From: Candidatus Zhuqueibacterota bacterium
GTDB lineage: Bacteria > Zhuqueibacterota > Zhuqueibacteria > Zhuqueibacterales > Geothermadaptataceae
Reading direction: 5' to 3'
NCBI GenBank assembly: GCA_030950365.1
Contig: JAUZRQ010000014.1
Location: forward strand, 62,001 to 126,000
Length of the DNA stretch: 64,000 nucleotides
Position numbers and translations under genes: made by a program. The notes under the pieces were generated by a model. It had not been told where the DNA came from. It saw only the letters and a list, made by a program, of their open reading frames with translations, and did not search any database. Positions 54,173-63,210 of this stretch are shown here, one piece after another; positions within the stretch are counted from its first letter, which is position 1, and each line of letters begins with the position of its first letter.

Positions 54173-55240
54173 ATGAGTCAACACATGGATAGGAGACAAT
54201 TTTTAGGTGCGTTAACCGGACTGAGTGTGGGGAGCCTTTTGCCTTCCAGGCTGGCCTTTCCGGCCATCCGCACCAGCAAAAGCATGCGTGGCCCGGTGGC
54301 CAAAGGCCCGGTCATCGTCTGCAGCCGGGGCAAGGAATGGGGCGAAAAGGTCACCCGGCCGGGTTATGAAATTTTGACCCATGGCGGCCATTTGCTGGAT
54401 GCGGTGGAAAAAAGCGCCAACGTCGTCGAGCTCGATCCGGAAGATGTTTCGGTGGGCTATGGCGGCATCCCCAATGAGGACGGTGTGGTGCAGCTCGATG
54501 CCTCCATCATGGATGGCCCGACCCACAATTGCGGTGCCGTGGCGGCGCTGGAAGGCATCAAAACCCCGTGCAGCGTGGCGCGCCGGGTGATGGAGCGCAC
54601 CGATCACATCATGCTGGTTGGCAAGGGTGCCCAGCGTTTTGCCGTGATGCATGGCTTCAAAATTGAAAATTTGCTAACCGAAAAGGCCCGTCTGCTGTGG
54701 TTAAAATGGAAGGAAAACCTCAGTGACAAAGACGACTGGTTTCCGGCGCCCGAGGGCGTGGATTACAACCAGAAACGCATCACTGGCACCATCAACGTGT
54801 TTGGTCTGGACGCCAAAGGCGATCTGGCCGGCATCACCACCACCAGCGGTCTTGGTTTCAAAATTCCCGGCCGGGTCGGCGATTCACCGATCATCGGAGC
54901 CGGGCTGTATGTGGACAACGAAGTGGGGGCCGCCGGCGCCACCGGCCGCGGCGAGGAGGTGATCCGCACCCTGGGCAGCTTTTACGTGGTGCAGTTGATG
55001 CGCGAGGGCAAATCGCCCAACGAAGCCTGCAAACTGGCCTGCGAGCGCATCGTGGAAATCAACAAACGCAATGGCGTGCCCATCGATTTCAACGACAAAT
55101 TCATCGCCCTCAATAAGAAAGGCGAGGTCGGCTGCTATTCCATTCTCGGCTCGAAAGAACGCCCGCCGCGTGTCGCCTGGATGGATGATAAAGGCTTCCA
55201 TGTATATGAAGGCGGTTACCTGATCGAACGCAAAAAGTAG
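54173..55240 (+). CDS. Tat-exported glycosylasparaginase-like Ntn hydrolase
   Basis: The 355-aa protein belongs to the N4-(beta-N-acetylglucosaminyl)-L-asparaginase (T2) family, which autocleaves to alpha and beta chains. The likely nucleophile is Thr206 after Gly205 in RITGTINVFG, corresponding to the HDT|IGM junction of known enzymes. The second Thr-rich loop is GDLAGITTTSG, and DNEVGAAGATGRGEE supplies the conserved Gly residues. A twin-arginine signal (MDRRQFLGALTG) shows Tat export of a folded protein. It follows the aminopeptidase gene and is closed by a strong terminator. It would release amino acids from glycopeptides or asparagine derivatives. Confidence 0.9.
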   Translation: MSQHMDRRQFLGALTGLSVGSLLPSRLAFPAIRTSKSMRGPVAKGPVIVCSRGKEWGEKVTRPGYEILTHGGHLLDAVEKSANVVELDPEDVSVGYGGIPNEDGVVQLDASIMDGPTHNCGAVAALEGIKTPCSVARRVMERTDHIMLVGKGAQRFAVMHGFKIENLLTEKARLLWLKWKENLSDKDDWFPAPEGVDYNQKRITGTINVFGLDAKGDLAGITTTSGLGFKIPGRVGDSPIIGAGLYVDNEVGAAGATGRGEEVIRTLGSFYVVQLMREGKSPNEACKLACERIVEINKRNGVPIDFNDKFIALNKKGEVGCYSILGSKERPPRVAWMDDKGFHVYEGGYLIERKK

Positions 55241-55272
55241 GGGTAGCCGGGCCCCACGAATCCAGAAACACC

Positions 55273-55301
55273 AAAGCCGGCTGTGAACAGCCGGCTTTTT
55301 T
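55273..55301 (+). terminator. Intrinsic terminator of the aminopeptidase operon
   Basis: The arms AAAGCCGGCTGT (55273-55284) and ACAGCCGGCTTT (55287-55298) form a near-perfect stem, followed by T residues to 55301, 32 nt past the hydrolase stop. Confidence 0.9.
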
Positions 55302-55337
55302 GTATCAGAAGAACCTCATTGTCTTCAAAGCGAAACC

Positions 55338-55931
55338 ATGCAACCATCCATGCCCATCATTCTTGCTTCCACGTCGCCGTACCGACGGCAATTGCTCGAG
55401 CGGCTGCGGCTGCCGTTTGAGGCGGTGGCGCCCGGTGTGGAAGAAACTCTTTTGCCGGATGAAAAACCGGCCGGCCGGGCCCTGCGCCTGGCCTGGATGA
55501 AAGCCGAAGCGCTGGCCAACCGTTATCCCGATGCGCTCATCATCGGCGGCGACCAGGTGGCCGCGCTTGGGGACACCGTGCTGCAAAAACCCGGCATACC
55601 GGAACGCAATGCCGAGCAGCTTGCGCGGATGCGCGGGCGCATGCATCGCCTGCTCACGGCGGTGGCGTTGCTGCATCCGGCCAGCGGCCGTACGGTCCAG
55701 TTTCTCAACGAGGCTCGCCTGTGGCTGCGCGACGACATCACCGATGCGGCGCTGCGGGCGTACGTCCGCGCCGATAACCCGGTTAACTGCGCCGGCGGCT
55801 ACAAACTGGAATCGCTGGGCATTGCGCTGTTTTCGCGTATCGAGTGCGACGACTGGACGGCCATCATCGGCCTGCCGCTTCTGCAATTGGTGCGCGAACT
55901 CAGAGCCTTCGGCATCCACGTGCCGGGCTGA
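55338..55931 (+). CDS. maf: Maf-family nucleotide pyrophosphatase
   Basis: Maf proteins hydrolyse non-canonical nucleoside triphosphates (dTTP/UTP or m7GTP) to monophosphates. ILASTSPYRRQLLERL is the conserved start, with IIGGDQVA for the catalytic Asp and NCAGGYKLESLGIALF near the end. The latter resembles the YceF (m7GTP) group more than YhdE. The start may be Met1 or Met5. The 197-aa gene follows a terminator and is convergent with the peroxidase fusion gene; the stops are one base apart. Confidence 0.92.
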   Translation: MQPSMPIILASTSPYRRQLLERLRLPFEAVAPGVEETLLPDEKPAGRALRLAWMKAEALANRYPDALIIGGDQVAALGDTVLQKPGIPERNAEQLARMRGRMHRLLTAVALLHPASGRTVQFLNEARLWLRDDITDAALRAYVRADNPVNCAGGYKLESLGIALFSRIECDDWTAIIGLPLLQLVRELRAFGIHVPG

Positions 55932-58256
55932 TCAGCCCAAAAGCCGCATCAAAAGCTGCCAAAACCGCCAGTTGGCCCGGCGCACAAGGTCAGGCCAGGA
56001 TTTTTTCGGCAGCACCGCCGGCATGCTGCTGGCGCCGGGTTCATCCCAGCTATTGTCGTAGCCGCTCAAATCCCAGATGATGTCCCTGCCTTCAAACCCC
56101 ATCTCTTTGATCATGCCCTGCGGCGCAAACCCGTTGTTTTCATAGCGGTTGCCGTGGAACCAGTTTCGTTCCGGCACCGGATCGACGTCGTAGCGGGCGC
56201 CGGGACCGAACACCATATCCAGCCCGATGACGGCCAGCCCGAACGACTGGTTGTCGCGGATGTCATTGCCGGTGGCTTCCACTTCATCCGCCGCCAGAAT
56301 AAGCAGCCCGCTGCCCGACGGCACTTTGCTCACGATGGCGTGGGGATCGGCAAAGTTTTCGTGGTTGTTGGCGTAAATGCGGTTGTTGATCACCCTGCAG
56401 CCAACGGACACTTTCGACGGATTATTAGGCAGCAGAAACACCAGAATGCCGCCGGCGTTGTCGTACGCCTCATTGTTTTCCACCAGCGCATTCACGCAAT
56501 TTTCAATTTCGATGCCGGTGACGTTGCCAAAGGCTTTGGAATCGCGCACCACGATATCGCGCGATTGGCCGACATAAATCCCGGCATCGCGGGCGCCGGT
56601 AACCGTGCAGCGCTCGATCAGCACATTCACGCACTCCACCGGATACACCCCGTACAGCCCGGGATTTTCGCAGTACAAATCACGAAACGTGACATCCACC
56701 GCGCCGTTCAGCATCAGGCCGTTGGCGGTGTAGTTTTTTATCACAAAATTCCGAATTTCCACCTGGCTGCCCGAGCCGATCAGGCCGTCGGCCAGCTCGT
56801 TGCGGCCATCGAGCACCGGCCGTTCGCCATTCACTTCATGCCCGATCAGGGTGATTCCGGAAATGTCCAGAGTCAACGTTTCGTGATACACGCCCGGCAT
56901 GACCAGCACCGTATCGCCCGCACTGGCCATATCGATGCCGGCCTGAATCGATTGCCCCGGCCTAACGATGACGCGGCGGCCCACCCGCTGCAAACGCACG
57001 CGCTTCCGCCGGACAGGTTGTTGCTGGAAGACGGCCAGCTCCGGCGACCGATTCTGCAACCGCGGCACCACCGGCAGCCCGGACGGCACCCGATCAGGGA
57101 TGTCCGGCTTGTTGGATTCATCCGTCAGCGCGTGCAAAAACGCGATGAGATCCTGCTTTTCCTGCTTTGTGAGCCCGAACGCGCGAATCTTGTCGTCAAT
57201 GTTGGGCACATCCAGCCCCAATCCGCGACCACCGCCGCCGGCATAAAAATCAATCACCTCTTCGAGGGTGCTGAACACGCCGTTGTGCATGTACGGCGCG
57301 GTGAGGGCCACATTGCGTAGGGTCGGCACCTTGAACGCGCGGTTGTAAGCCGGTCCGTCGATCTCGCCTCGGCCAAGGTCCGGTTCCTGCCCCGGCAGGT
57401 CTGGCACGCCGATCACCTTGAAATCCGGATTGGCAAAGGTGGAGAAATTATGGCATTCGAAACAGCGGGTCTTGAGCGAACGAAACACATTGAGTCCGCG
57501 GCGCTCGGCGGGCGATAGTGCGTCGCGCTCGCCACGGGCATAGCGATCGAACCGTGAGTTGTTGGAAATGATAGTGCGCTCGAAAGCGGCGATGGCGTAC
57601 ACCACGTTTTGAAAGGTCACCGCCTCCTCCATCGAACCGCCAAAGGCATTTTGAAACAGCGTCACGTATTCGGGAATCGCCCGTAGCTCATTCACTAGCT
57701 CGGTGGTATCCTGAGCCATTTCGCTTGGGTCCTGAATGGGACTGCGTGCCTGATCCTCGAGATCCCGCGCGCGGCCATCCCAGAACTGCGCGTGATTGTA
57801 GGCCGCGTTCCAGATGGTGGGCGCCCCCCGGCGCAGCACGGCACCCCCTTTGCGCTCCGGCCCGATGCCCTTGCCGCCGCGGCCCATGGACCGGCCGCGG
57901 TTGTCGGAAAAGCCCAGATCGGGATGGTGGCAATGGGCGCAGGAGATATCGTTGTCGCCCGACAGGATCGGATCGAAATACAAAAGGCGGCCGAGTTCGA
58001 TCTTCTCCAGCGTAGTGGGGTTGTCGGGCCGGATTTTCATTTCGGGGAAAGGCCTCTGCAGATTGCGCGCCTGGCGGATTTGTTCGAAACGCGCCGCCTG
58101 ATTGTTTCGAAGACGCGCCTGTTCCGCCTCGTCGCTCCAGCCAACCGATTTCTGGTGCGGCGATTGCAGCCCGGGGATCGGGGCGTAGATGAACGCCAGC
58201 AGGAAGACTCCGGCCAGGGCCAGCCAGAGCCCCGCTTTTTTCCATGTCGGTGCCAT
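55932..58256 (-). CDS. Fusion: di-heme cytochrome c peroxidase/MauG domain plus parallel beta-helix
   Basis: The 774-aa exported protein has an N-terminal anchor or signal helix (8-25). A CCP/MauG domain (about 75-380) holds two heme sites, CAHCH (106-110) and CFECH (265-269), and Met323 in APYMHNGVF as a possible axial ligand. A right-handed parallel beta-helix occupies about 430-720, opening [19 protein letters not shown], with many NNxI/xNN-type turns such as [14 protein letters not shown]. In databases these two parts are more often separate neighbouring genes of unknown function (I recall the TIGR03805/TIGR03806 pair); here they are one chain. It needs the Ccm system for heme attachment. 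The substrate is unknown. Confidence 0.88.
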   Translation of the reverse strand: MAPTWKKAGLWLALAGVFLLAFIYAPIPGLQSPHQKSVGWSDEAEQARLRNNQAARFEQIRQARNLQRPFPEMKIRPDNPTTLEKIELGRLLYFDPILSGDNDISCAHCHHPDLGFSDNRGRSMGRGGKGIGPERKGGAVLRRGAPTIWNAAYNHAQFWDGRARDLEDQARSPIQDPSEMAQDTTELVNELRAIPEYVTLFQNAFGGSMEEAVTFQNVVYAIAAFERTIISNNSRFDRYARGERDALSPAERRGLNVFRSLKTRCFECHNFSTFANPDFKVIGVPDLPGQEPDLGRGEIDGPAYNRAFKVPTLRNVALTAPYMHNGVFSTLEEVIDFYAGGGGRGLGLDVPNIDDKIRAFGLTKQEKQDLIAFLHALTDESNKPDIPDRVPSGLPVVPRLQNRSPELAVFQQQPVRRKRVRLQRVGRRVIVRPGQSIQAGIDMASAGDTVLVMPGVYHETLTLDISGITLIGHEVNGERPVLDGRNELADGLIGSGSQVEIRNFVIKNYTANGLMLNGAVDVTFRDLYCENPGLYGVYPVECVNVLIERCTVTGARDAGIYVGQSRDIVVRDSKAFGNVTGIEIENCVNALVENNEAYDNAGGILVFLLPNNPSKVSVGCRVINNRIYANNHENFADPHAIVSKVPSGSGLLILAADEVEATGNDIRDNQSFGLAVIGLDMVFGPGARYDVDPVPERNWFHGNRYENNGFAPQGMIKEMGFEGRDIIWDLSGYDNSWDEPGASSMPAVLPKKSWPDLVRRANWRFWQLLMRLLG

Positions 58257-58488
58257 AGCTCCTCCGCAAAAAATTTAGGGCCAATTATAATGAGGGACGC
58301 GTTGAATCTCGTTTTATAGCTATCCAGCCTTTTCTGGAATGTGGACAACTATTTTGTTATTCCGCGAGGTGAAATGACAAAAATACAGGAATGCGCTTCC
58401 ACGCAACGAGCCGGGGATGCAATTCGCTATTTCAGCGACAAATCCTGCACAGGCTTCCAGGTTCGCTCGTTTTCCCTGCCATGGCTTT

Positions 58489-59673
58489 TCAAGCCGCGGC
58501 GGCGCGCTTTTCAAGCTGCTCGATCAACTTTTGAATGAAAGCAACGCTGCGTTCGTAAGCCTGCCAGTCGATGTGCTCAAGAGTATCGCTGGGGTGATGC
58601 CAGTAGGGAATCCAGCCCGATGATGTGTGGTTGACGATGCTGATGCAGGACAGTCCGGCCTGCAGGACCGGCGTGCCGTCGGTATAGGCGCCGCGCTGCG
58701 AAAACGGCCGCGCGCCCAGTTCCGGATGCGCCTTCGCCACCGATTCGGCCATTTGCACCATGTCCTCGGGATACACCATCGGCAAAAGCATGGTCTCGTT
58801 CCGGTAGTAGCACGGAAACGTGTCTTTGCCGGCAATGTTGTCGATCACCAGCACCGCGGCTTTTTGCAATTCATTGCGATGGTTTTTGACGAACACCCGC
58901 GAGCCATGCGCTCCGACCTCCTCGCAGCCGGTAATCACCAGCCAGACGTCCTGATGAGCCAGCGGATTCTGGCGGAATTGCCGCGCCAGTTCCAGCAGCA
59001 GCGCCACGCCCGAGGCGTTGTCGTTGGCGCCGACGGTGTATGGCGACCATTCCGCCTGCAGGGTCATCAGAAAAATGATGGCGATCAACATCAGCAGGGG
59101 GGCAAAGTGCACCGCGGTAAACCGTAGCATGCCCAGTTGCTGGAGGCCGTACATCAGGGGTAAACCGACAAACGCCAGCATCGCCAGGGTACTGAGGAGC
59201 TGATACAGGCGAAAATGCAGCGGCTTGCGGAAAATCCACGGCGTGCGGTGCGAATCCACATGGCTCATGATGATCAGGGTTTGTCCGGCTTTGTGGCTGG
59301 CAGGAATTCGAGCAATCAGGTTGCGGCTCAATTTTTTGGGCAGCACCCAGGTGAGCAGATTGGGCAACAACATCAGCTCCATAAATGCAGACACGGTGAC
59401 CAATAGGGCCAGCGCCGTGGCCAGCCAGGGATACGTGGCGAACAGAGGATAGCTCAGCAACAGCAGTCCGGATGCCAGGATAAACGGGCGGTACGCCGAG
59501 GCCGTGGTCATGAATTCCTCGGCTTCGGGGTCGAAGCCAAGTTCCCGCAGCACATCCGCGCAGTACTGATGCGCCCGGGCTTCTTCCAGGGTAGCGCTAC
59601 CGCGGTGCGGCAACTCCGCAGCGAGCTTTTGGATATGCGCGCGCAGCCGGTCGCGCAAAAGGTCGTCATTCAT
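58489..59673 (-). CDS. Membrane-anchored M28-family aminopeptidase
   Basis: The 394-aa protein combines membrane helices with a dizinc M28 peptidase. Hydrophobic segments lie at about 65-105 and 165-200. Metal and catalytic residues appear as His-x-Asp in MSHVDSHRTP, Asp in NDNASGVALLLELAR, Glu-Glu in GCEEVGAHGSR, Asp in GAYTDGTP and His in YWHHPSDT. M28 members split single amino acids or acyl groups from N-termini. The helices interrupt the peptidase fold between the first His and the Asp, an unusual layout. It lies upstream of the peroxidase fusion with a 230-nt gap. Confidence 0.88.
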   Translation of the reverse strand: MNDDLLRDRLRAHIQKLAAELPHRGSATLEEARAHQYCADVLRELGFDPEAEEFMTTASAYRPFILASGLLLLSYPLFATYPWLATALALLVTVSAFMELMLLPNLLTWVLPKKLSRNLIARIPASHKAGQTLIIMSHVDSHRTPWIFRKPLHFRLYQLLSTLAMLAFVGLPLMYGLQQLGMLRFTAVHFAPLLMLIAIIFLMTLQAEWSPYTVGANDNASGVALLLELARQFRQNPLAHQDVWLVITGCEEVGAHGSRVFVKNHRNELQKAAVLVIDNIAGKDTFPCYYRNETMLLPMVYPEDMVQMAESVAKAHPELGARPFSQRGAYTDGTPVLQAGLSCISIVNHTSSGWIPYWHHPSDTLEHIDWQAYERSVAFIQKLIEQLEKRAAAA

Positions 59674-60075
59674 TTTTCATTGGCTTTTTTATTTTTTCTC
59701 AATTAGCAAAAAATTAATGCCTGCGCGGATGCATGTCAAGCGATCTGCGCCCAGCGGGCTGGAGTATCGTTCCTTTCATTTCGTGGGTTTGTTTTGCATT
59801 CATCGTTTGCGCGGATTATATTTTAGCATCGATTCAGCCATACTTGCCATTTTGATATTCACTTTGTCATTCCATGGAACGAACCGGGCTATGAGATTCT
59901 GGCATTTCAGCGGCTCGCCATCGCTCACCGCAGAACGCCGGAATGACAAATATCGAATTATGGCTGAAGCATTGCGGTTTTATGGTTTATGATCCTAAAT
60001 GTTGAAAAACGCCAAGCACAGCAGAGATTGCATCAAAATCTGATTGATCATGAATGACTCATTGAGGAATGTCCC
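59674..60075. other. Divergent intergenic region
   Basis: This 402-nt stretch separates the M28 gene and the E1 gene. It ends with GAGGAATG upstream of the E1 ATG. I see no convincing promoter hexamers, hairpin or gene. Confidence 0.4.
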
Positions 60076-62595
60076 ATGGCTATACAGAGCAAACCGCGCG
60101 CACGCAAAGCGAAAAAAGCGGCGGCATCGTCCCAGTTCGACAAATCCGTCATCCTGACCGAACTGTATCAAACTCTGTTTCAAATCGTCCCGGCGGCGGC
60201 CGGCGCCTTGCTGCAAAAGCTGCAGGAGCTGTTGCCGCAGAAATCTGCCCGACTAAGCGTGGCCGCCCTGCGCAAATTCGAAGGCCAATTCTTGCAAAAG
60301 GTGCCGGATGTGCTGGATAGCGTGCCCGCAGCCTGGCGCAAAAAGGAAATCGTCCCAATGATGACCGCGGCCGAAGCCCGGGAACGGTTTCTGCAAAAAC
60401 TGCATGCCGGCCTTGCCGCCGCCTTCGAGCGGCTGCGGCTGCGCGCCAGTCTGACGCCGCAGGAAAAGATTGAAATCCTTCGTGGCATGCTCCGCACCCG
60501 CTATCTGGATGCCCGCCTGAAAAAGTTTTTCGCCAGCAATGAGGTGAAGCTCCCCGACGGCGCGCCATTTCAGGGCAAGGGATTCCGCTCCATGGGCCAG
60601 GAGGCAATTTACGCCGCTGGAATCCGCCTCCGGCGCGGCGAGCGGTACCGTAAAAATGGCCAATACACCGGCGACATCATCGCGCCGATGATTCGCGACC
60701 TCGGGCTGGCGCTGGCCATGGGACTGGAGCCGTACGACGTGATGGCCGCTCAGATGGGCAAGCCAGGCAAACCCACCCAGGGCAAGGATCTACACATCGG
60801 CGATTTCGATATCGGCGTGCTGCCGCCGGCGGCGCCGATCACCATCAGCACTGGCACCACCTGCGGCATTGGGCTGGCGCTGAAGGGCACCGGCCGGGTG
60901 GTCATCAACTGCAACGGCGAGGGCGCCACCTCCGCCGGCGAATGGCACGAGGCCATCAATTTTGCTGCCGTGCAGCGCATACCCATCGTGTACGTGCTGC
61001 AAAACAACCAGACCGCGCTGTCCACGCCCATCAACGAGCAGTTTGCCTGCGACCGGCTGGCCGAGCGCGCGGAAGGCTACGGCATCCGTGGCATCACCAT
61101 CGATGGCACCGATCCCGAGGCTGTGTTCGCGGCCGTGACCGAGGCCGCCGAGGCCTGCCGCCGCGGCGAAGGACCCGTGATCGTGGAATTGCTGTGCATG
61201 CGCATGTGCGGCCACGCCCACCACGACGACATGCTGTACTTCGGCCATGAACCGGATCAGTATCTGGAGTACCCGGACATCCGCGAGGGCGGCTACGTCG
61301 ATCCGGAAAAATACGCCTACTGGCGCGAAAAGGATCCCATCGCCCGCTACCGCGAGCAACTGCTGCAGGAAAAGGTGCTGACGCCCGGCGAGTATGAGCA
61401 AATGGTCGCTGAGGTCGAAGCCGAAATTGAAGAGGCCGCCAACCGAATCAAACTGGCAAAGTGGCCACCGGTATCGCTGGCCGGGCATCCGGTCTTTACA
61501 GACGGCGCCCCGGCTGTGCATGTGGATCCGCTGGAAAACCGCACCAGCATCTTTCCCGATATTCCCGACTGGCACAGCGATGAGCCGGTCGGCTTTACGG
61601 CCGATCCAAAGGGCAAGACCTTCTGGCAGGCCATTGTCGAGGCGCTGGAAGAAGAAATGCGCCGCGATCCGAGTGTGTTCATCCTGGGTGAAGATGTCGG
61701 CGGACAATACGGCAATGCCTTCGTGATCCTGAAATCGCTGCTGGATGAGTTTGGAGACCGGTTTCTGAACACCCCACTGGCCGAGGCAGCCATCATCGGC
61801 GCAGCTACTGGCGCGGCGCTGATGGGCAAACGGCCGGTGGCCGAAATTCAGTTCAATGATTTCGTCGCCAGCGGTTTCAACCAACTGGTCAACAACACCG
61901 CAAAAATTTACTACCGCTGGCACCAGCCGGTGCCGCTGACCATCCGCATGCCGTGGGGAGGCCTGCGTCAGGCGGGACCGTACCACTCGCAAAACACCGA
62001 GCCATGGTTTTACCGCACGCCCGGGCTGAAAATCGTGTGCCCATCCACGCCGCGCGAGGCCAAGGCGCTGCTCAAAGCCGCCATCCGCGATGACAATCCG
62101 GTGCTGTTTTACGAGCACATCGCGCTGTACCGCGCCGCCAATATCAAAGAGCACCTACCGTCCGCGGAGGAAGATGTTGTGCTGCCCCTGGGCCGGGCGC
62201 ACCTGAAACGGGACGGCTCGGATCTGACCATCATCACATACGGTGCTTACGTGCACCGCTGTCTCGAGGCCGCGCGACAACTGGAGGCCGCCGGTGGCGT
62301 GCAATGCCTGGTGTTGGATTTGCGCTCCATCCAGCCAATGGACCAGCAGGCCATTTTGTGGAGCGTGAAAAAGACGGGCAAAGTGCTGATCGTGCAGGAA
62401 GACAGCAAGACCGGCGGCATCGGGCAGTCGGTGGCTGCGATCATCGCGGAGGAGGCGTTCGAATATCTGGATGGGCCGGTGCGTGTGCTCGGGGCGTTGG
62501 ACTCGCCCGTGCCATACAGTCCGCCGCTGGAGGAGAGGTTTCTCGTAAGTACGGAGCAGATCGAGCAGGCAGCCCGGCGACTACTGAACTATTGA
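60076..62595 (+). CDS. Single-chain 2-oxoacid dehydrogenase E1 (alpha-beta fused)
   Basis: The 839-aa protein joins an E1-alpha half (about 130-480) to an E1-beta half (about 512-839), as in some branched-chain or pyruvate dehydrogenases. The thiamine-diphosphate motif is NCNGEGATSAGEWHEA with Asn310, so the usual GDG is GEG (Glu282), with the expected 26-residue spacing. Beta-half motifs include ILGEDVGG, FNDFVASGFNQLVNNTAK and MPWGGLRQAGPYHSQNTEPWF. The first 120 residues are a helical extension. It would decarboxylate a 2-oxoacid and pass the acyl group to E2, but no E2 or E3 gene is near. GAGGA precedes the ATG. Confidence 0.9.
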   Translation: MAIQSKPRARKAKKAAASSQFDKSVILTELYQTLFQIVPAAAGALLQKLQELLPQKSARLSVAALRKFEGQFLQKVPDVLDSVPAAWRKKEIVPMMTAAEARERFLQKLHAGLAAAFERLRLRASLTPQEKIEILRGMLRTRYLDARLKKFFASNEVKLPDGAPFQGKGFRSMGQEAIYAAGIRLRRGERYRKNGQYTGDIIAPMIRDLGLALAMGLEPYDVMAAQMGKPGKPTQGKDLHIGDFDIGVLPPAAPITISTGTTCGIGLALKGTGRVVINCNGEGATSAGEWHEAINFAAVQRIPIVYVLQNNQTALSTPINEQFACDRLAERAEGYGIRGITIDGTDPEAVFAAVTEAAEACRRGEGPVIVELLCMRMCGHAHHDDMLYFGHEPDQYLEYPDIREGGYVDPEKYAYWREKDPIARYREQLLQEKVLTPGEYEQMVAEVEAEIEEAANRIKLAKWPPVSLAGHPVFTDGAPAVHVDPLENRTSIFPDIPDWHSDEPVGFTADPKGKTFWQAIVEALEEEMRRDPSVFILGEDVGGQYGNAFVILKSLLDEFGDRFLNTPLAEAAIIGAATGAALMGKRPVAEIQFNDFVASGFNQLVNNTAKIYYRWHQPVPLTIRMPWGGLRQAGPYHSQNTEPWFYRTPGLKIVCPSTPREAKALLKAAIRDDNPVLFYEHIALYRAANIKEHLPSAEEDVVLPLGRAHLKRDGSDLTIITYGAYVHRCLEAARQLEAAGGVQCLVLDLRSIQPMDQQAILWSVKKTGKVLIVQEDSKTGGIGQSVAAIIAEEAFEYLDGPVRVLGALDSPVPYSPPLEERFLVSTEQIEQAARRLLNY

Positions 62596-63210
62596 AGCAA
62601 AGGTTAATCTACCGCGCCGGATTGCGGTCAAACCGCGGCTCAATAACTATTGGGAGCCTCAGGAACAGCTTCTCTGGTTAGCATCCTGGCTCTGATTTAT
62701 TTTTTATTGCAACCTGCCTCCGACGGTCAACGAAGGCAAGTTCTGGAATAGCGCAATACGTAGCTGCCTTTGCAGTCTGGTTACACAATCACGACGTTTC
62801 ATCGATAAAAAATTTGGCTTGTTTAATTCATAAATCCCCCACGAAAAGGCACCAAATCGCAAAGAAATAATACGTTATGATTGTGTTTGATAAAAAACTT
62901 AGCTTTTAAAATCTTTGATAGATAAACCTTTTACGCTTTCGAATGATCAACGCGTTGCGTTCGTTGCTCCTTTGTGTGATAAATTATCTAGGTTAGAAAC
63001 CTGCGTTTTTATCACCCAATAAAGCCTTCCTTTTTTCATGCCCCTTTAATGTTCCTCTAAGCTTTTTCAACTAAGATTTTCTCTTTCCCGCCGATGTAAT
63101 AGCTTAAAATCGAGCATTGGGCTTTCCTCGGGCGCATTACGCATCGAGGGAATTTTTTATCACGAAAAGTTAAAAAGTGCCGAACTAAACATAAAACAAA
63201 GGAAATGGCC
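62596..63210. other. AT-rich intergenic region
   Basis: This 615-nt AT-rich stretch separates the E1 gene and the sensor gene. It holds a short GATAA/TTATC dyad near 62979-62989 and AT tracts suited to promoters, but no clear hexamer pair, terminator or coding frame. The base composition is lower in GC than its neighbours. Confidence 0.4.

Noticed and set aside
60790-62154. Leftward frame of 454 codons inside the E1 gene
   Set aside because: It is antisense to a gene with conserved motifs throughout and has no ribosome site or domain.
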